Below, piece by piece: positions 1 to 6,703 of a stretch of 19,466 nt of DNA. Origin of the DNA: JAGQTE01 sp964648005 (GTDB lineage Bacteria; Actinomycetota; Acidimicrobiia; Acidimicrobiales; Acidimicrobilacustridaceae); NCBI GenBank assembly GCA_964648005.1, contig CAZYKR010000056.1, forward strand, positions 1 to 19,466, read 5' to 3'. The notes beneath the pieces were generated by a model. It searched no databases. It was not told the DNA's origin and saw only the letters and a list, made by a program, of their open reading frames with translations. A program made the translations under genes and the position numbers. Numbering within the stretch: the stretch's first letter is position 1; every line of letters starts with the position of its first letter.

Positions 1-660
1 CCCCATCGTCCAGGTCGGGTGGTGCAGGGCGTCAGCCACCGTCACGTGCGCCAGCTCGTCGGACGAGCGGCCACGGAACGGCCCGCCGCTGGCGGTGAGC
101 ACCAGGCGCGCCACCCGGTCGGCGGCGATGCCGCGCAGGCACATGTGGATGGCGCCGTGCTCGGAATCGACCGGCACCAGCTCGGCGCCGGGCGTGGTGC
201 GCGCCGCCTGCACGACAGGCCCACCGGCGACGAGTGACTCCTTGTTGGCCAGCGCCAGTCGCCGGCCGGCGTCGAGCGTCGCCATCGTGACCGGCAACCC
301 GGCGAAACCGACGACGGCGTTGAGCACGACGTCGGCATCGTCGGCGAGGCTGGCCAGCGCGCCGTCGCCGGCGCGCACCTCGCACGAGGGTAGGGACTCG
401 GCGAGCCGGGCGACGGTGGCGCGGTCGTCGCGGGCGATGGCGACCACGGCCGGGCGCACCGCTCGGGCCTGGGCGATCAGCGTGTCGAGATCGCCCCCGC
501 CGGCACCCAGGCCGGTCACGACGTAGGCGCCGTCGGCCGCAGCGACCACGTCGAGCGCCTGGCGGCCGATCGACCCGGTGCTGCCGGCGATGGCCAGACG
601 GACCGGGCGGGTCGGCCGTGTCGCTCGGCCCGGCACGGAGGGCTCGCTCGGGACGTTCAT
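1..660 (-). CDS. dxr: 1-deoxy-D-xylulose 5-phosphate reductoisomerase, N-terminal part (runs off left edge)
   Basis: Dxr converts 1-deoxy-D-xylulose 5-phosphate to 2-C-methyl-D-erythritol 4-phosphate with NADPH, the first committed step of the MEP pathway, in the cytoplasm. The 220 visible residues hold the NADPH-binding loop GSTGSIG (26-32), ANKES (138-142), the metal-binding VDSEH segment (D165, S166, E167) and the substrate-loop start TASGGPF (189-195), followed by HPTWTMG at the edge. The family is usually about 400 residues, so roughly the first half is present and the C-terminus lies outside the window. The ATG at 660 overlaps the stop of the preceding small gene as ATGA, which supports this start; the first 18 residues are a Pro/Arg-rich extension before the Rossmann strand. 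It is the last visible gene of an operon that also holds dxs and ispG. Confidence 0.95.
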   Translation of the reverse strand, partial: MNVPSEPSVPGRATRPTRPVRLAIAGSTGSIGRQALDVVAAADGAYVVTGLGAGGGDLDTLIAQARAVRPAVVAIARDDRATVARLAESLPSCEVRAGDGALASLADDADVVLNAVVGFAGLPVTMATLDAGRRLALANKESLVAGGPVVQAARTTPGAELVPVDSEHGAIHMCLRGIAADRVARLVLTASGGPFRGRSSDELAHVTVADALHHPTWTMG

Positions 661-848
661 CGGGCCACCCCCCGGCGTTCGGCGTAACACGTGGCGTACA
701 GCTCGACGGCGTGCTGGGGCACGTCCACGCCGCGCTGGGCCAGCAGGGCTCGGACCTCGTCGGGCGGACGCCCCTCGTCGAGCCAGGACCGGATGGTGCC
801 GAGGTTGCGGCGCACGCCGCCCCAGTAGCGGTAGCTGCGCCGACTCAC
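657..848 (-). CDS. Small basic protein of unknown function (63 aa) between ispG and dxr
   Basis: I do not recognise this protein. It would be 63 residues, rich in arginine, with an aromatic start (SYRYW) and a helical-looking middle containing DEGRPPDEVRALL. It has two cysteine-free thirds and one late Cys (ELYATCYAE), no signal peptide and no membrane segment. The GTG start at 848 overlaps the ispG stop as GTGA, and its stop overlaps the dxr start as ATGA. This double overlap is the main reason to believe it is translated: without it, ispG and dxr would be separated by about 184 untranslated bases inside an otherwise gapless operon. In many bacteria the site-2 protease RseP/Rip is found next to dxr and ispG, but this protein is far too short and lacks its motifs. 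Confidence 0.7.
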   Translation of the reverse strand: MSRRSYRYWGGVRRNLGTIRSWLDEGRPPDEVRALLAQRGVDVPQHAVELYATCYAERRGVAR

Positions 849-2128
849 GACGTCGCCTCCCCGTCGGCGACCCGGCGGCGGATCTCGTCGATGCGCACCT
901 GGGCGCCGTTGGCGTCGTCCCCCTGGTCGGCCAGCAGCGCGGCGCGATCGGCCTCGGCGGCCGCCACCGCTGAGCGGTCGGCACGGGCCTGCGCTGCGGC
1001 GACGCCCTCGGTGTGCACGACCTGGGCCCACGACACGAGGGCGTCGACCATCTCGTCCTCGCGCACGACCGCCACCACCTCGCCGCGCACGAACAGGTGG
1101 CCGCGTCCGCGCCCGGCGGCGATGCCGAGGTCGGCCTCGCGGGCCTCGCCCGGCCCGTTGACGACGCATCCCATGACCGCCACCTGGATCGGGATCTGCA
1201 GGTCCTCGAGCGCGGCGCGCGCTGCGTCGGCCACGCCGATGACGTCGACTTCAGCTCGTCCGCACGACGGGCAGGCGATCAGATCGAGGCCGGTGCGCTC
1301 GCGCAGCCCGAGCACTTCGAGCAGCTGACGGCCGGCGCGAGCCTCCTCCACCGGGTCGGCGGTGAGCGAGTAGCGGATGGTGTCGCCGATGCCTTCGGCG
1401 AGCAGCGTGCCGATGCCGAGCGTCGCCTTGAGCAGGCCGCCCGGTGGCGGGCCGGCCTCGGTGACACCGAGGTGCAGCGGGTGGTCGACCGTGTCGGCGA
1501 GCAGGCGGTACGCCTCGATCATCAGGGGCACGTCGGAGGCCTTCACGGAGATCTTCACGTCGTCGAAGCCGACCTCGGCGAAGTAGCCGAGCTCGATCTG
1601 GGCGGAGGCGACCATGGCCTCGGGGGTCACCCGATCGCCGTGGGCTGCGTACAGCGCCGGGTCGAGCGAGCCACCGTTCACCCCGATGCGGATGGGGATC
1701 CGACGGTCGGCGCACTCGCGCGCCACCGTGCGGATGTCGTCGGGCTTGCGGATGTTGCCCGGGTTGAGGCGCAGGCACTGCACGCCGGCCTCGAGCGCGG
1801 CGAGCGCCATGCGGTGGTTGTGGTGGATGTCGGCGACGATCGGCAACGGCGAGCGCGGCACGATCTGGGCCAGCCCGGCGGCGGCGTCGACCGAGTTGCA
1901 GGTGCAGCGCACGATGTCGGCGCCGGCGGCGGCCAGGGCGTAGATCTGGCCCAGCGTCCCCTCGACGTCGGCGGTCTTGGTCGTCGTCATCGATTGCACG
2001 CTGACGGGCGCGCCGCCGCCGACCGGCACGTCGCCGACCATGACCCGGCGCGTGACGCGTCGGGCGAAACGGTCCGACGACGTCGGAGATGCCGGATCGG
2101 CAGCGGGCGGGGTGAGCAGATCGGTCAT
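845..2128 (-). CDS. ispG: 4-hydroxy-3-methylbut-2-en-1-yl diphosphate synthase (IspG/GcpE)
   Basis: IspG reductively converts methylerythritol cyclodiphosphate to HMBPP, the penultimate MEP-pathway step, using a [4Fe-4S] cluster. The protein is 427 residues. The TIM-barrel half shows VSVQSMTTTKT (42-52), RCTCNS (74-79), ADIHHNHR (99-106) and LNPGNI (121-126). The cluster ligands are Cys286 and Cys289 (CPSCGR), Cys321 (GCVVNGPGE) and Glu328, with the same spacing as C270/C273/C305/E312 of the E. coli enzyme. It is the short two-domain bacterial form but carries an extra Ala/Arg/Glu-rich, probably helical tail of about 50 residues (from about 375). The ATG at 2128 overlaps the ABC ATPase stop as ATGA, so it is preferred over an upstream in-frame start at 2167 that would lie inside the ATPase gene. 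Confidence 0.96.
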   Translation of the reverse strand: MTDLLTPPAADPASPTSSDRFARRVTRRVMVGDVPVGGGAPVSVQSMTTTKTADVEGTLGQIYALAAAGADIVRCTCNSVDAAAGLAQIVPRSPLPIVADIHHNHRMALAALEAGVQCLRLNPGNIRKPDDIRTVARECADRRIPIRIGVNGGSLDPALYAAHGDRVTPEAMVASAQIELGYFAEVGFDDVKISVKASDVPLMIEAYRLLADTVDHPLHLGVTEAGPPPGGLLKATLGIGTLLAEGIGDTIRYSLTADPVEEARAGRQLLEVLGLRERTGLDLIACPSCGRAEVDVIGVADAARAALEDLQIPIQVAVMGCVVNGPGEAREADLGIAAGRGRGHLFVRGEVVAVVREDEMVDALVSWAQVVHTEGVAAAQARADRSAVAAAEADRAALLADQGDDANGAQVRIDEIRRRVADGEATS

Positions 2129-3090
2129 CGCAGCTCCTCGGGGCGGATCGTGCCGTCCTCGAGCCACAGGACTCGGTCGGCGATCGGGGTCAGGCGGTCG
2201 TCGTGGGTGACGATCAGGCAGGTGCGCCGGTCCTCGTCGGCGAGGCGGCGCAGCAGGTCGGCCACCTCACGCCCGTGGGCGGCGTCGAGGTTGGCGGTTG
2301 GCTCGTCGGCGAGGACCAGGGGCGGATCGTTGGCGAGCGCACGGGCGATGGCGACGCGCTGGCGCTCGCCGCCCGAGAGCTGCCCCGGACGGAAGTCGAG
2401 CCGGTGACCGAGACCGACGCGCTCGAGCAACTCGTGGGCGCGGGCCGTGGCACGTCTACCGCGCACCCCGACGAGGTTGCAGGCCAGGGCGACGTTCTCG
2501 GTGGCGCTGAGGGCGTCGAGCAGGTTGAAGTCCTGGAAGACGAAGCCGAGGTGGCTGGCGCGCAACGCCGGCAGCTTGCGCTCGGGCAGCGCCGTCACCG
2601 CCGTCCCGCCGAGGTGCAGGGTGCCGCCGGTCGGGCGCAGCATGGCGCCGAGCAGGAGCAGCAGCGTCGTCTTGCCACTGCCCGATGGCCCCATGACGAG
2701 CACGATCTCGCCCTCGGCGACCTCGAAGCTGACGTCGCGCACGGCGCTGACGGCCAGGTCACCGTCGCCGTACACCTTGGTGAGCCCCCGTGCTCGCAGC
2801 GCGGCCGGCGCACCCGTCGCCGCGGCCACCGGTGCCGGCGCCGCTGCCGCTCGTGCCCGGCGCCCGGCCTGGGCCCGCCGGTGAGCGGGAACTTCGTGAC
2901 GCAGGCGCGCCGCCAGCGACGGGGCCGCCGAACCGGCCGACCGACTCGGCACCGGTGCCGGCGGCGTCACGCCGGCGGCCGACTCGTTGCCGCCGGCGCC
3001 GGCACGAACGACGGGACGGTGGCAGATGCGGCACACGCGGTCGTCGGCGAGCACGAGGCCGTGGCACTTCTCGCACTCGCCGAAGCTCAT
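2125..3090 (-). CDS. ABC transporter ATPase (LolD/MacB-like) with N-terminal zinc ribbon
   Basis: This is a 321-residue ATPase. Residues 6-23 form a four-cysteine knuckle, CxxC-x10-CxxC (C6, C9, C20, C23), typical of a small zinc ribbon. Residues 25-95 are a Pro/Ala/Arg-rich linker. The rest is a complete nucleotide-binding domain: Walker A GPSGSGKT (134-141), Q-loop Q186 in FVFQDFN, signature LSGGERQ (238-244), Walker B LVLADEP (258-264) with the D-loop after it, and switch His296 in VTHDD. The sequence is closest in style to the LolD/MacB/FtsE group that drives FtsX-like permeases. No permease is encoded beside it. Its ATG overlaps the uppS stop as ATGA and its stop overlaps the ispG start, so it is made together with isoprenoid enzymes. 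The substrate is unknown, and the zinc-ribbon fusion is unusual for this group. Confidence 0.9.
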   Translation of the reverse strand: MSFGECEKCHGLVLADDRVCRICHRPVVRAGAGGNESAAGVTPPAPVPSRSAGSAAPSLAARLRHEVPAHRRAQAGRRARAAAAPAPVAAATGAPAALRARGLTKVYGDGDLAVSAVRDVSFEVAEGEIVLVMGPSGSGKTTLLLLLGAMLRPTGGTLHLGGTAVTALPERKLPALRASHLGFVFQDFNLLDALSATENVALACNLVGVRGRRATARAHELLERVGLGHRLDFRPGQLSGGERQRVAIARALANDPPLVLADEPTANLDAAHGREVADLLRRLADEDRRTCLIVTHDDRLTPIADRVLWLEDGTIRPEELR

Positions 3091-3881
3091 CGTGCCGCCA
3101 GCACCGGCTCGGGAACGATCGTCGAGACCTTGCCGAAGCGCCGGTCGCGCGTCTGGAAGGCGAGGACGGCGCGGTACAGCTCGTCGGCGTCGAAGTCGGG
3201 CCACAGCACGTCGGTGAAGACCAGCTCGCTGTAGGCCAGCTCCCACAGCAAGAAGTTCGAGATCCGGTACTCGCCCGAGGTGCGGACGACCAGGTCCGGG
3301 TCCGGCATGTCCGGGTGGTACAGGTAGCTGCGCACCGCCTTCTCGTCGATGTCCTTGGCCCGCACCCCGTCGTCGACCATGCGCTTCATGGCGTCGATCA
3401 GCTCGGCCCGCCCGCCGTAGTTGAAGGCGAAGGTGAGCGTCATGCCGGTGTTGCCGGCCGTGCGCTCGGTGGCCCGCTCGATCTCGCGGCGCAGGCGCGG
3501 CGGCACCCGCCGGTCGCTGCGGCCGGTGAAGCGCACCCGGATATTGCGCTCGTCGAGCTCGTCGATGTTGCGCAGCAGGATCATCTCGTTGAGCCGCATC
3601 AGGAACCGCACCTCGCCGACCGGGCGCTTCCAGTTCTCGGTCGAGAAGGCGTAGACGGTCAGCCAACCGATGCCGATGTCGTCGGCGGCGTAGACGGTCT
3701 CGAGCAGTGCCTGCTCGCCGGCGGCGTGGCCCTCCGAGCGACTCAAGCCGCGCAGCTGTGCCCAGCGGCCGTTGCCGTCCATGACGCACGCCACGTGGCG
3801 CGGCACCCGCCGCAAGTCGAGCCCGAGCGTGCGGGCCAGCGGGAGGTTGCCGCCGGTGGGGCGGGGATCGGTGGTGGTCAT
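3087..3881 (-). CDS. uppS: Polyprenyl diphosphate synthase, undecaprenyl-type (cis-prenyltransferase)
   Basis: This cis-prenyltransferase adds isopentenyl units to an allylic diphosphate, making the polyprenyl carrier for peptidoglycan and other envelope glycans. The protein is 264 residues, a normal length. It has the catalytic MDGNGRW motif (34-40, Asp35), the GHAAG segment (51-55), YAFSTENWKRP (77-87, with Asn83), FNYGGR (153-158), and the C-terminal signature RTSGEYRISNFLLWE (200-214) followed by the conserved Glu219 and FTDVLWPDF. The ATG at 3881 overlaps the dxs stop as ATGA. In many bacteria cdsA follows uppS; here an ABC ATPase takes that place. Chain length cannot be read from the sequence, so a shorter product such as decaprenyl diphosphate is possible. 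Confidence 0.95.
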   Translation of the reverse strand: MTTTDPRPTGGNLPLARTLGLDLRRVPRHVACVMDGNGRWAQLRGLSRSEGHAAGEQALLETVYAADDIGIGWLTVYAFSTENWKRPVGEVRFLMRLNEMILLRNIDELDERNIRVRFTGRSDRRVPPRLRREIERATERTAGNTGMTLTFAFNYGGRAELIDAMKRMVDDGVRAKDIDEKAVRSYLYHPDMPDPDLVVRTSGEYRISNFLLWELAYSELVFTDVLWPDFDADELYRAVLAFQTRDRRFGKVSTIVPEPVLAAR

Positions 3882-5737
3882 GACAGGGCTCCTACGCGGT
3901 CGAGGGGTCGGGTGCGGACGAGGGTGCGGGCCTGCTCGGCGATGCCGTGCGCGCCGAGGCCGAGCGCGGCGAGGACGGCGTCGGGCTTGCCGTGCGGGAT
4001 GAACGCCGGCGGGGTGCCGAGCACCCGCACCCGCGGCGGCTGCGCCAGGGCACCGGTGCGCTCGGCGAGGGCATCGATCACGGCGGCGCCGATGCCGCCC
4101 TCGCGCAGGCCGTCCTCGACCGTGACGACGCAGCGGTGCCGGGCGGCGTCGCGCAGCATGGCGTCGTCGAGCGGCCGCACGCAGCGGGGATCCCACACGG
4201 TCACCGACAGCCCCTCGCCCTCGAGCAGCGCCGCCGCCTCCAGCACCGGCGCCAGCATCTTGCCGACGCCGATGAGGCAGACGTCCTCGCCCACCTGGAG
4301 CCGGCGTGCCGCTGTGCCGACGCCGACGGCCACCCCCAGCCCGCTGGCATCGGCATCGGCGTCGGGCGGCATGGTCTTGGGCCAGCGCAGCGCCACCGGT
4401 GCCGGGTTCGGGCCGCCGGCGATGGCCAGCGCGTGGCGCAGCATCGCCCGCTGCTCGGCCAGGCTCGATGGGGCGAAGATCGTGATGCCCGGCACCCGCG
4501 ACAGCAGCACGAGGTCGAGCACGCCGTGATGGCTGGCGCCGTCGTCGCCGGTGATGCCGGCCCGGTCGATGCAGAACACGACGCCCAGGCCGTGCAGGCC
4601 CACGTCGTAGATGGCCTGGTCGACGGCCCGGGTGAGGAAGGTCGAGTACAGCGCCACGACCGGTACCAGGCCGCCCATCGCCATGCCCGCCGCCGACGTC
4701 ACGGCATGCTGCTCGGCGATGCCGACGTCGATCAGGCGTCCGGGGTGCCGTGCACCGAAGCCGAGCAGGCCCGTCGAGTCGGGCATGGCGGCCGTGATCG
4801 CCACCACCCGGTCGTCGGCGGCGGCGAGGTCACCGAGCAGGTCACCGAAGGTCGAGGTGTACGAGCCGGGCTTGGCCTCGGACGTGTCGTGGAGCCGCTT
4901 GACCGGATCGTTCTCGGCCGGCCCATACCCGCGCCCCTTGCTGGTGAGGACGTGCAGCACCTGCGGGCCGGGGCGCTCGGCGGCATCGGCCAGCGCCGCC
5001 TCGAGGGCGGCGCGGTCGTGCCCGTCGATCGGCCCGTGATAGCTGAGGCCCAGGGTCTCGAAGAACCGGGGCGGATCGGCCAACGCCGCGCCGCCGTCCT
5101 CGGTGGGGGGTGCGTCGTGCGCGTGCGGCGTGGTACCGGCATCGATGGGCCGTCCGCCTCGCAGCGTGGCTCCCAGGCGGGATGCCGTCGGGGCGTACGA
5201 GCGACCGTTGTCGTTGAACACGACGATGCAGTCGGCACCGGCATGGCCCAGGTTGTTGAGCCCCTCGAAGGCCATGCCCCCGGTCATGGAACCGTCCCCG
5301 ATGACGGCGACGATGCGACGGCGCCGGCCCGGGTCGGCCGGTCGCAGCGCTTCGGCGGTGGCCAGGCCGTGGGCGTAGGCGAGGATCGTGGAGGCGTGGC
5401 TGTTCTCGACCCAGTCGTGCGGGCTCTCTCCACGCGACGGGTAGCCCGACATGCCGTCGGCCTGGCGGAGCGCCGCGAAGCCGGCGGACCGTCCCGTGAG
5501 CAGCTTGTGGGGGTAGCACTGGTGGCCCGTGTCCCACAGGAGCGCGTCGTGCGGCGAGTCGAAGACGCGGTGCAGGGCGATCGTGAGCTCCACCGCACCG
5601 AGGTTCGAGCCGAGGTGTCCGCCGTGCGTCGTGACGGCGTCGACGATCGCCGAGCGCAGCTCGTCGGCGAGCAGGTCGAGCTCGTCGGCATCGAGCGCCG
5701 CCAGGTCAGCCGGTGTGCTCACGTGGTCCAGGATCAT
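3878..5737 (-). CDS. dxs: 1-deoxy-D-xylulose-5-phosphate synthase
   Basis: Dxs condenses pyruvate and glyceraldehyde 3-phosphate into DXP with thiamine diphosphate, the entry and main flux-control step of the MEP pathway. The protein has 619 residues, normal for the family. It shows GGHLGSNLGAVE (39-50), the ThDP/Mg motif from GDGSMTGG (147-154) to NDNGRSYAPT (175-184), the catalytic glutamate in GIAEQH (Glu342), and DRAGITGDDG with SHHG (391-405). The NDNGRSYAPT form is the actinobacterial variant of NDNxMSI. Residues about 194-219 form a His/Pro/Gly-rich loop. The ATG at 5737 is preferred because a GAGAGGA ribosome site sits 6 bases upstream. The longer in-frame start at 5845 would lie inside the promoter. 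This is the first gene of the operon, read divergently from the TetR gene. Confidence 0.97.
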   Translation of the reverse strand: MILDHVSTPADLAALDADELDLLADELRSAIVDAVTTHGGHLGSNLGAVELTIALHRVFDSPHDALLWDTGHQCYPHKLLTGRSAGFAALRQADGMSGYPSRGESPHDWVENSHASTILAYAHGLATAEALRPADPGRRRRIVAVIGDGSMTGGMAFEGLNNLGHAGADCIVVFNDNGRSYAPTASRLGATLRGGRPIDAGTTPHAHDAPPTEDGGAALADPPRFFETLGLSYHGPIDGHDRAALEAALADAAERPGPQVLHVLTSKGRGYGPAENDPVKRLHDTSEAKPGSYTSTFGDLLGDLAAADDRVVAITAAMPDSTGLLGFGARHPGRLIDVGIAEQHAVTSAAGMAMGGLVPVVALYSTFLTRAVDQAIYDVGLHGLGVVFCIDRAGITGDDGASHHGVLDLVLLSRVPGITIFAPSSLAEQRAMLRHALAIAGGPNPAPVALRWPKTMPPDADADASGLGVAVGVGTAARRLQVGEDVCLIGVGKMLAPVLEAAALLEGEGLSVTVWDPRCVRPLDDAMLRDAARHRCVVTVEDGLREGGIGAAVIDALAERTGALAQPPRVRVLGTPPAFIPHGKPDAVLAALGLGAHGIAEQARTLVRTRPLDRVGALS

Positions 5738-5743
5738 GTGCGT

Positions 5744-5750
5744 TCCTCTC
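5744..5750 (-). promoter_or_regulatory. Ribosome binding site of dxs
   Basis: On the minus strand GAGAGGA lies 6 bases before the ATG at 5737. It is the clearest Shine-Dalgarno sequence in the left operon and decides the dxs start. The downstream genes instead begin inside the end of the preceding gene. Confidence 0.75.
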
Positions 5751-5821
5751 CCCAGCTCCGCCCTCGGAGCCTGTTGACCGGCGCCCCGACCGCTGCACCC
5801 CGCAGCCGCCGCTTCCCTCCC

Positions 5822-5833
5822 CGCACCGGTGCG
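5822..5833. promoter_or_regulatory. 12-base perfect palindrome at the predicted dxs transcription start
   Basis: CGCACCGGTGCG is a perfect palindrome placed where transcription from the dxs promoter should begin. It could be a protein-binding site or chance in GC-rich DNA; the sequence alone does not decide. Confidence 0.35.
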
Positions 5834-5836
5834 CCT

Positions 5837-5864
5837 ATTATTCACTCACGGGTGAGTGAGTCAA
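5837..5864 (-). promoter_or_regulatory. Sigma-70-type promoter of the dxs-uppS-ABC-ispG-orf-dxr operon
   Basis: Reading the minus strand, TTGACT (5864-5859) is followed after 16 bases by AATAAT (5842-5837). Each hexamer matches the sigma-70 consensus at five of six positions, which is striking in DNA this rich in GC. Transcription should start near 5830, leaving a leader of about 90 bases before dxs. The spacer is filled by an inverted repeat (5842-5859), so a bound protein would block RNA polymerase. The promoter call is inferred from sequence only. Confidence 0.7.
5842..5859. promoter_or_regulatory. Operator-like inverted repeat inside the dxs promoter
   Basis: TCACTCAC-GG-GTGAGTGA is a perfect 8-base inverted repeat with a 2-base centre. 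It covers the spacer and touches both the -35 and -10 hexamers of the dxs promoter. The size and symmetry fit a TetR-type dimer site, and a TetR gene starts about 100 bases away on the other strand. That this TetR binds here is inference. Confidence 0.6.
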
Positions 5865-5868
5865 GGGG

Positions 5869-5886
5869 TTTCATACGCATATGAAA
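5869..5886. promoter_or_regulatory. Second inverted repeat in the dxs/tetR divergent region
   Basis: TTTCATA-CGCA-TATGAAA is a perfect 7-base inverted repeat just upstream of the dxs -35 box. It differs in sequence from the repeat at 5842-5859, so it is either bound by another protein or is an AT-rich upstream element. It is an AT-rich island in very GC-rich surroundings. Confidence 0.45.
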
Positions 5887-5941
5887 GAAATTCGCTTCGC
5901 TGGAGTGGTCGAGGGGTCCCCGAGCCGGGACCACGCCGTCC

Positions 5942-5947
5942 TACGAT
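5942..5947 (+). promoter_or_regulatory. Possible -10 element for a leaderless tetR transcript
   Basis: TACGAT fits the TAnnnT pattern of actinobacterial -10 elements and ends 9 bases before the tetR ATG. Transcription would then begin at or within a few bases of the ATG, giving a leaderless or nearly leaderless mRNA, in keeping with the absence of a clear ribosome site. I see no good -35 box. Confidence 0.35.
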
Positions 5948-5956
5948 GGGCCAGCC

Positions 5957-6577
5957 ATGACTGAGCCGGCCCCGAAGAACGCACCGCGTGTCCGCATGGA
6001 CCCCGCCGAACGGCGGGCGCAACTGCTGGCGACGGCACGCGACGTCTTCGCCGAGAAGGGGTACGCCGCCAGTGGCCTGGCCGAGATCGCCGACCGGGCC
6101 GGCGTCAACAAGCGCCTCGTCTACTACTACTTCCCGGACGGGCGATCGGAGCTCTTCAAGGCCGTCATGGCCGACGTCACGGCCGAGCTGATGCGCACCG
6201 TGCAGCAGGCGACCCGAGCACCGGTGCACACGGCGAAGAAGGTCGAGCGCCTGGTCGAGGCGCTGGTGGCCTTCTTCGCCGAGGAGCCTGCGGCCTTTGC
6301 CGTGCTGTTCCGGGACCCGTATGGGGTGCGCGAACCCGACGTCGTGCTCGAGGCGGTCGTCGCCCAGGCCGAGCTGGCGCGCGAGTTCGCCACGCTGCTG
6401 TCGACCGCCGGCGCACCGGCAGACACGCTGCTCGCCGTGTCGAGCGGTGTCGTCGCCTACGTGATGCGCGTCATCGAGATGGCGGTGGCGGGCGAGATCG
6501 ATCGCGACACCACGGTCGACGCCTGCATGACTTGCATCCTCGGGGTCATGACCCAGGTCGGCCTGCCCCCGGCCTGA
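5957..6577 (+). CDS. TetR/AcrR family transcriptional regulator
   Basis: This 206-residue protein has the size and layout of a TetR repressor. The N-terminal DNA-binding domain spans about residues 17-63. It has the helix ending ARDVFAEKGY, the recognition region GLAEIADRAGVNKRLVYYYF, and then the SELFKAVM linker. The remainder is a variable helical ligand-binding and dimerisation domain with no recognisable ligand class. The gene is divergent from dxs across a 219-base region holding the dxs promoter and three palindromes. This layout suggests it controls the MEP operon and perhaps itself, which is an inference. The ATG at 5957 lacks a ribosome site and may be leaderless; an internal ATG at 5996 would still keep the DNA-binding domain. 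Confidence 0.92.
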   Translation: MTEPAPKNAPRVRMDPAERRAQLLATARDVFAEKGYAASGLAEIADRAGVNKRLVYYYFPDGRSELFKAVMADVTAELMRTVQQATRAPVHTAKKVERLVEALVAFFAEEPAAFAVLFRDPYGVREPDVVLEAVVAQAELAREFATLLSTAGAPADTLLAVSSGVVAYVMRVIEMAVAGEIDRDTTVDACMTCILGVMTQVGLPPA

Positions 6578-6601
6578 GCAGCGACGTCGACGGCGACACC
6601 G

Positions 6602-6630
6602 ACGGCGACGGTCGCCGTGGTTCTCGTTCT
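6602..6630 (+). terminator. Possible terminator after tetR
   Basis: A perfect 7-base stem (ACGGCGA at 6602-6608 with TCGCCGT at 6612-6618) closes a 3-base loop. It is followed by the T-enriched GGTTCTCGTTCT, 24 bases after the tetR stop. The tract is not a pure T run, so termination is likely only partial. Confidence 0.4.
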
Positions 6631-6676
6631 GGTAGTGCAACCGGTAGGCGAAGCCACCGGTGGCACTACCAGAACG
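6625..6676. repeat. Long imperfect inverted repeat (52 bases) between tetR and the HAD gene
   Basis: CGTTCTGGTAGTGC (6625-6638) is the exact reverse complement of GCACTACCAGAACG (6663-6676). After one mismatch the stem continues with ACCGGT on both sides (6640-6645 and 6656-6661), then GGC (6647-6649) with GCC (6653-6655) around a GAA loop. That gives about 23 paired bases with one mismatch and one bulge. No T-tract follows. It could be a two-way terminator, an mRNA-processing hairpin, a repeated extragenic palindrome or a tiny remnant of a mobile element. Confidence 0.75.
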
Positions 6677-6703
6677 GTCAAACGCTCCCCATCGGATCGG
6701 CCG

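Noticed and set aside
5738..5830. A thiamine-diphosphate riboswitch in the dxs leader
   Set aside because: Dxs uses ThDP, so I looked for the conserved THI-box segments (CUGAGA and the ACCUGAUCUGG-like block) and found neither; the leader is about 90 bases of purine-rich GC-rich sequence.
5738..5845. N-terminal extension of Dxs from the in-frame GTG at 5845
   Set aside because: That start lies inside the promoter spacer, and the extra residues resemble no Dxs; the ATG at 5737 has a good ribosome site.
5906..5933. Inverted repeat TGGTC...GACCA just upstream of tetR
   Set aside because: Five-base arms in GC-rich DNA are expected by chance; the stronger palindromes nearby explain regulation better.
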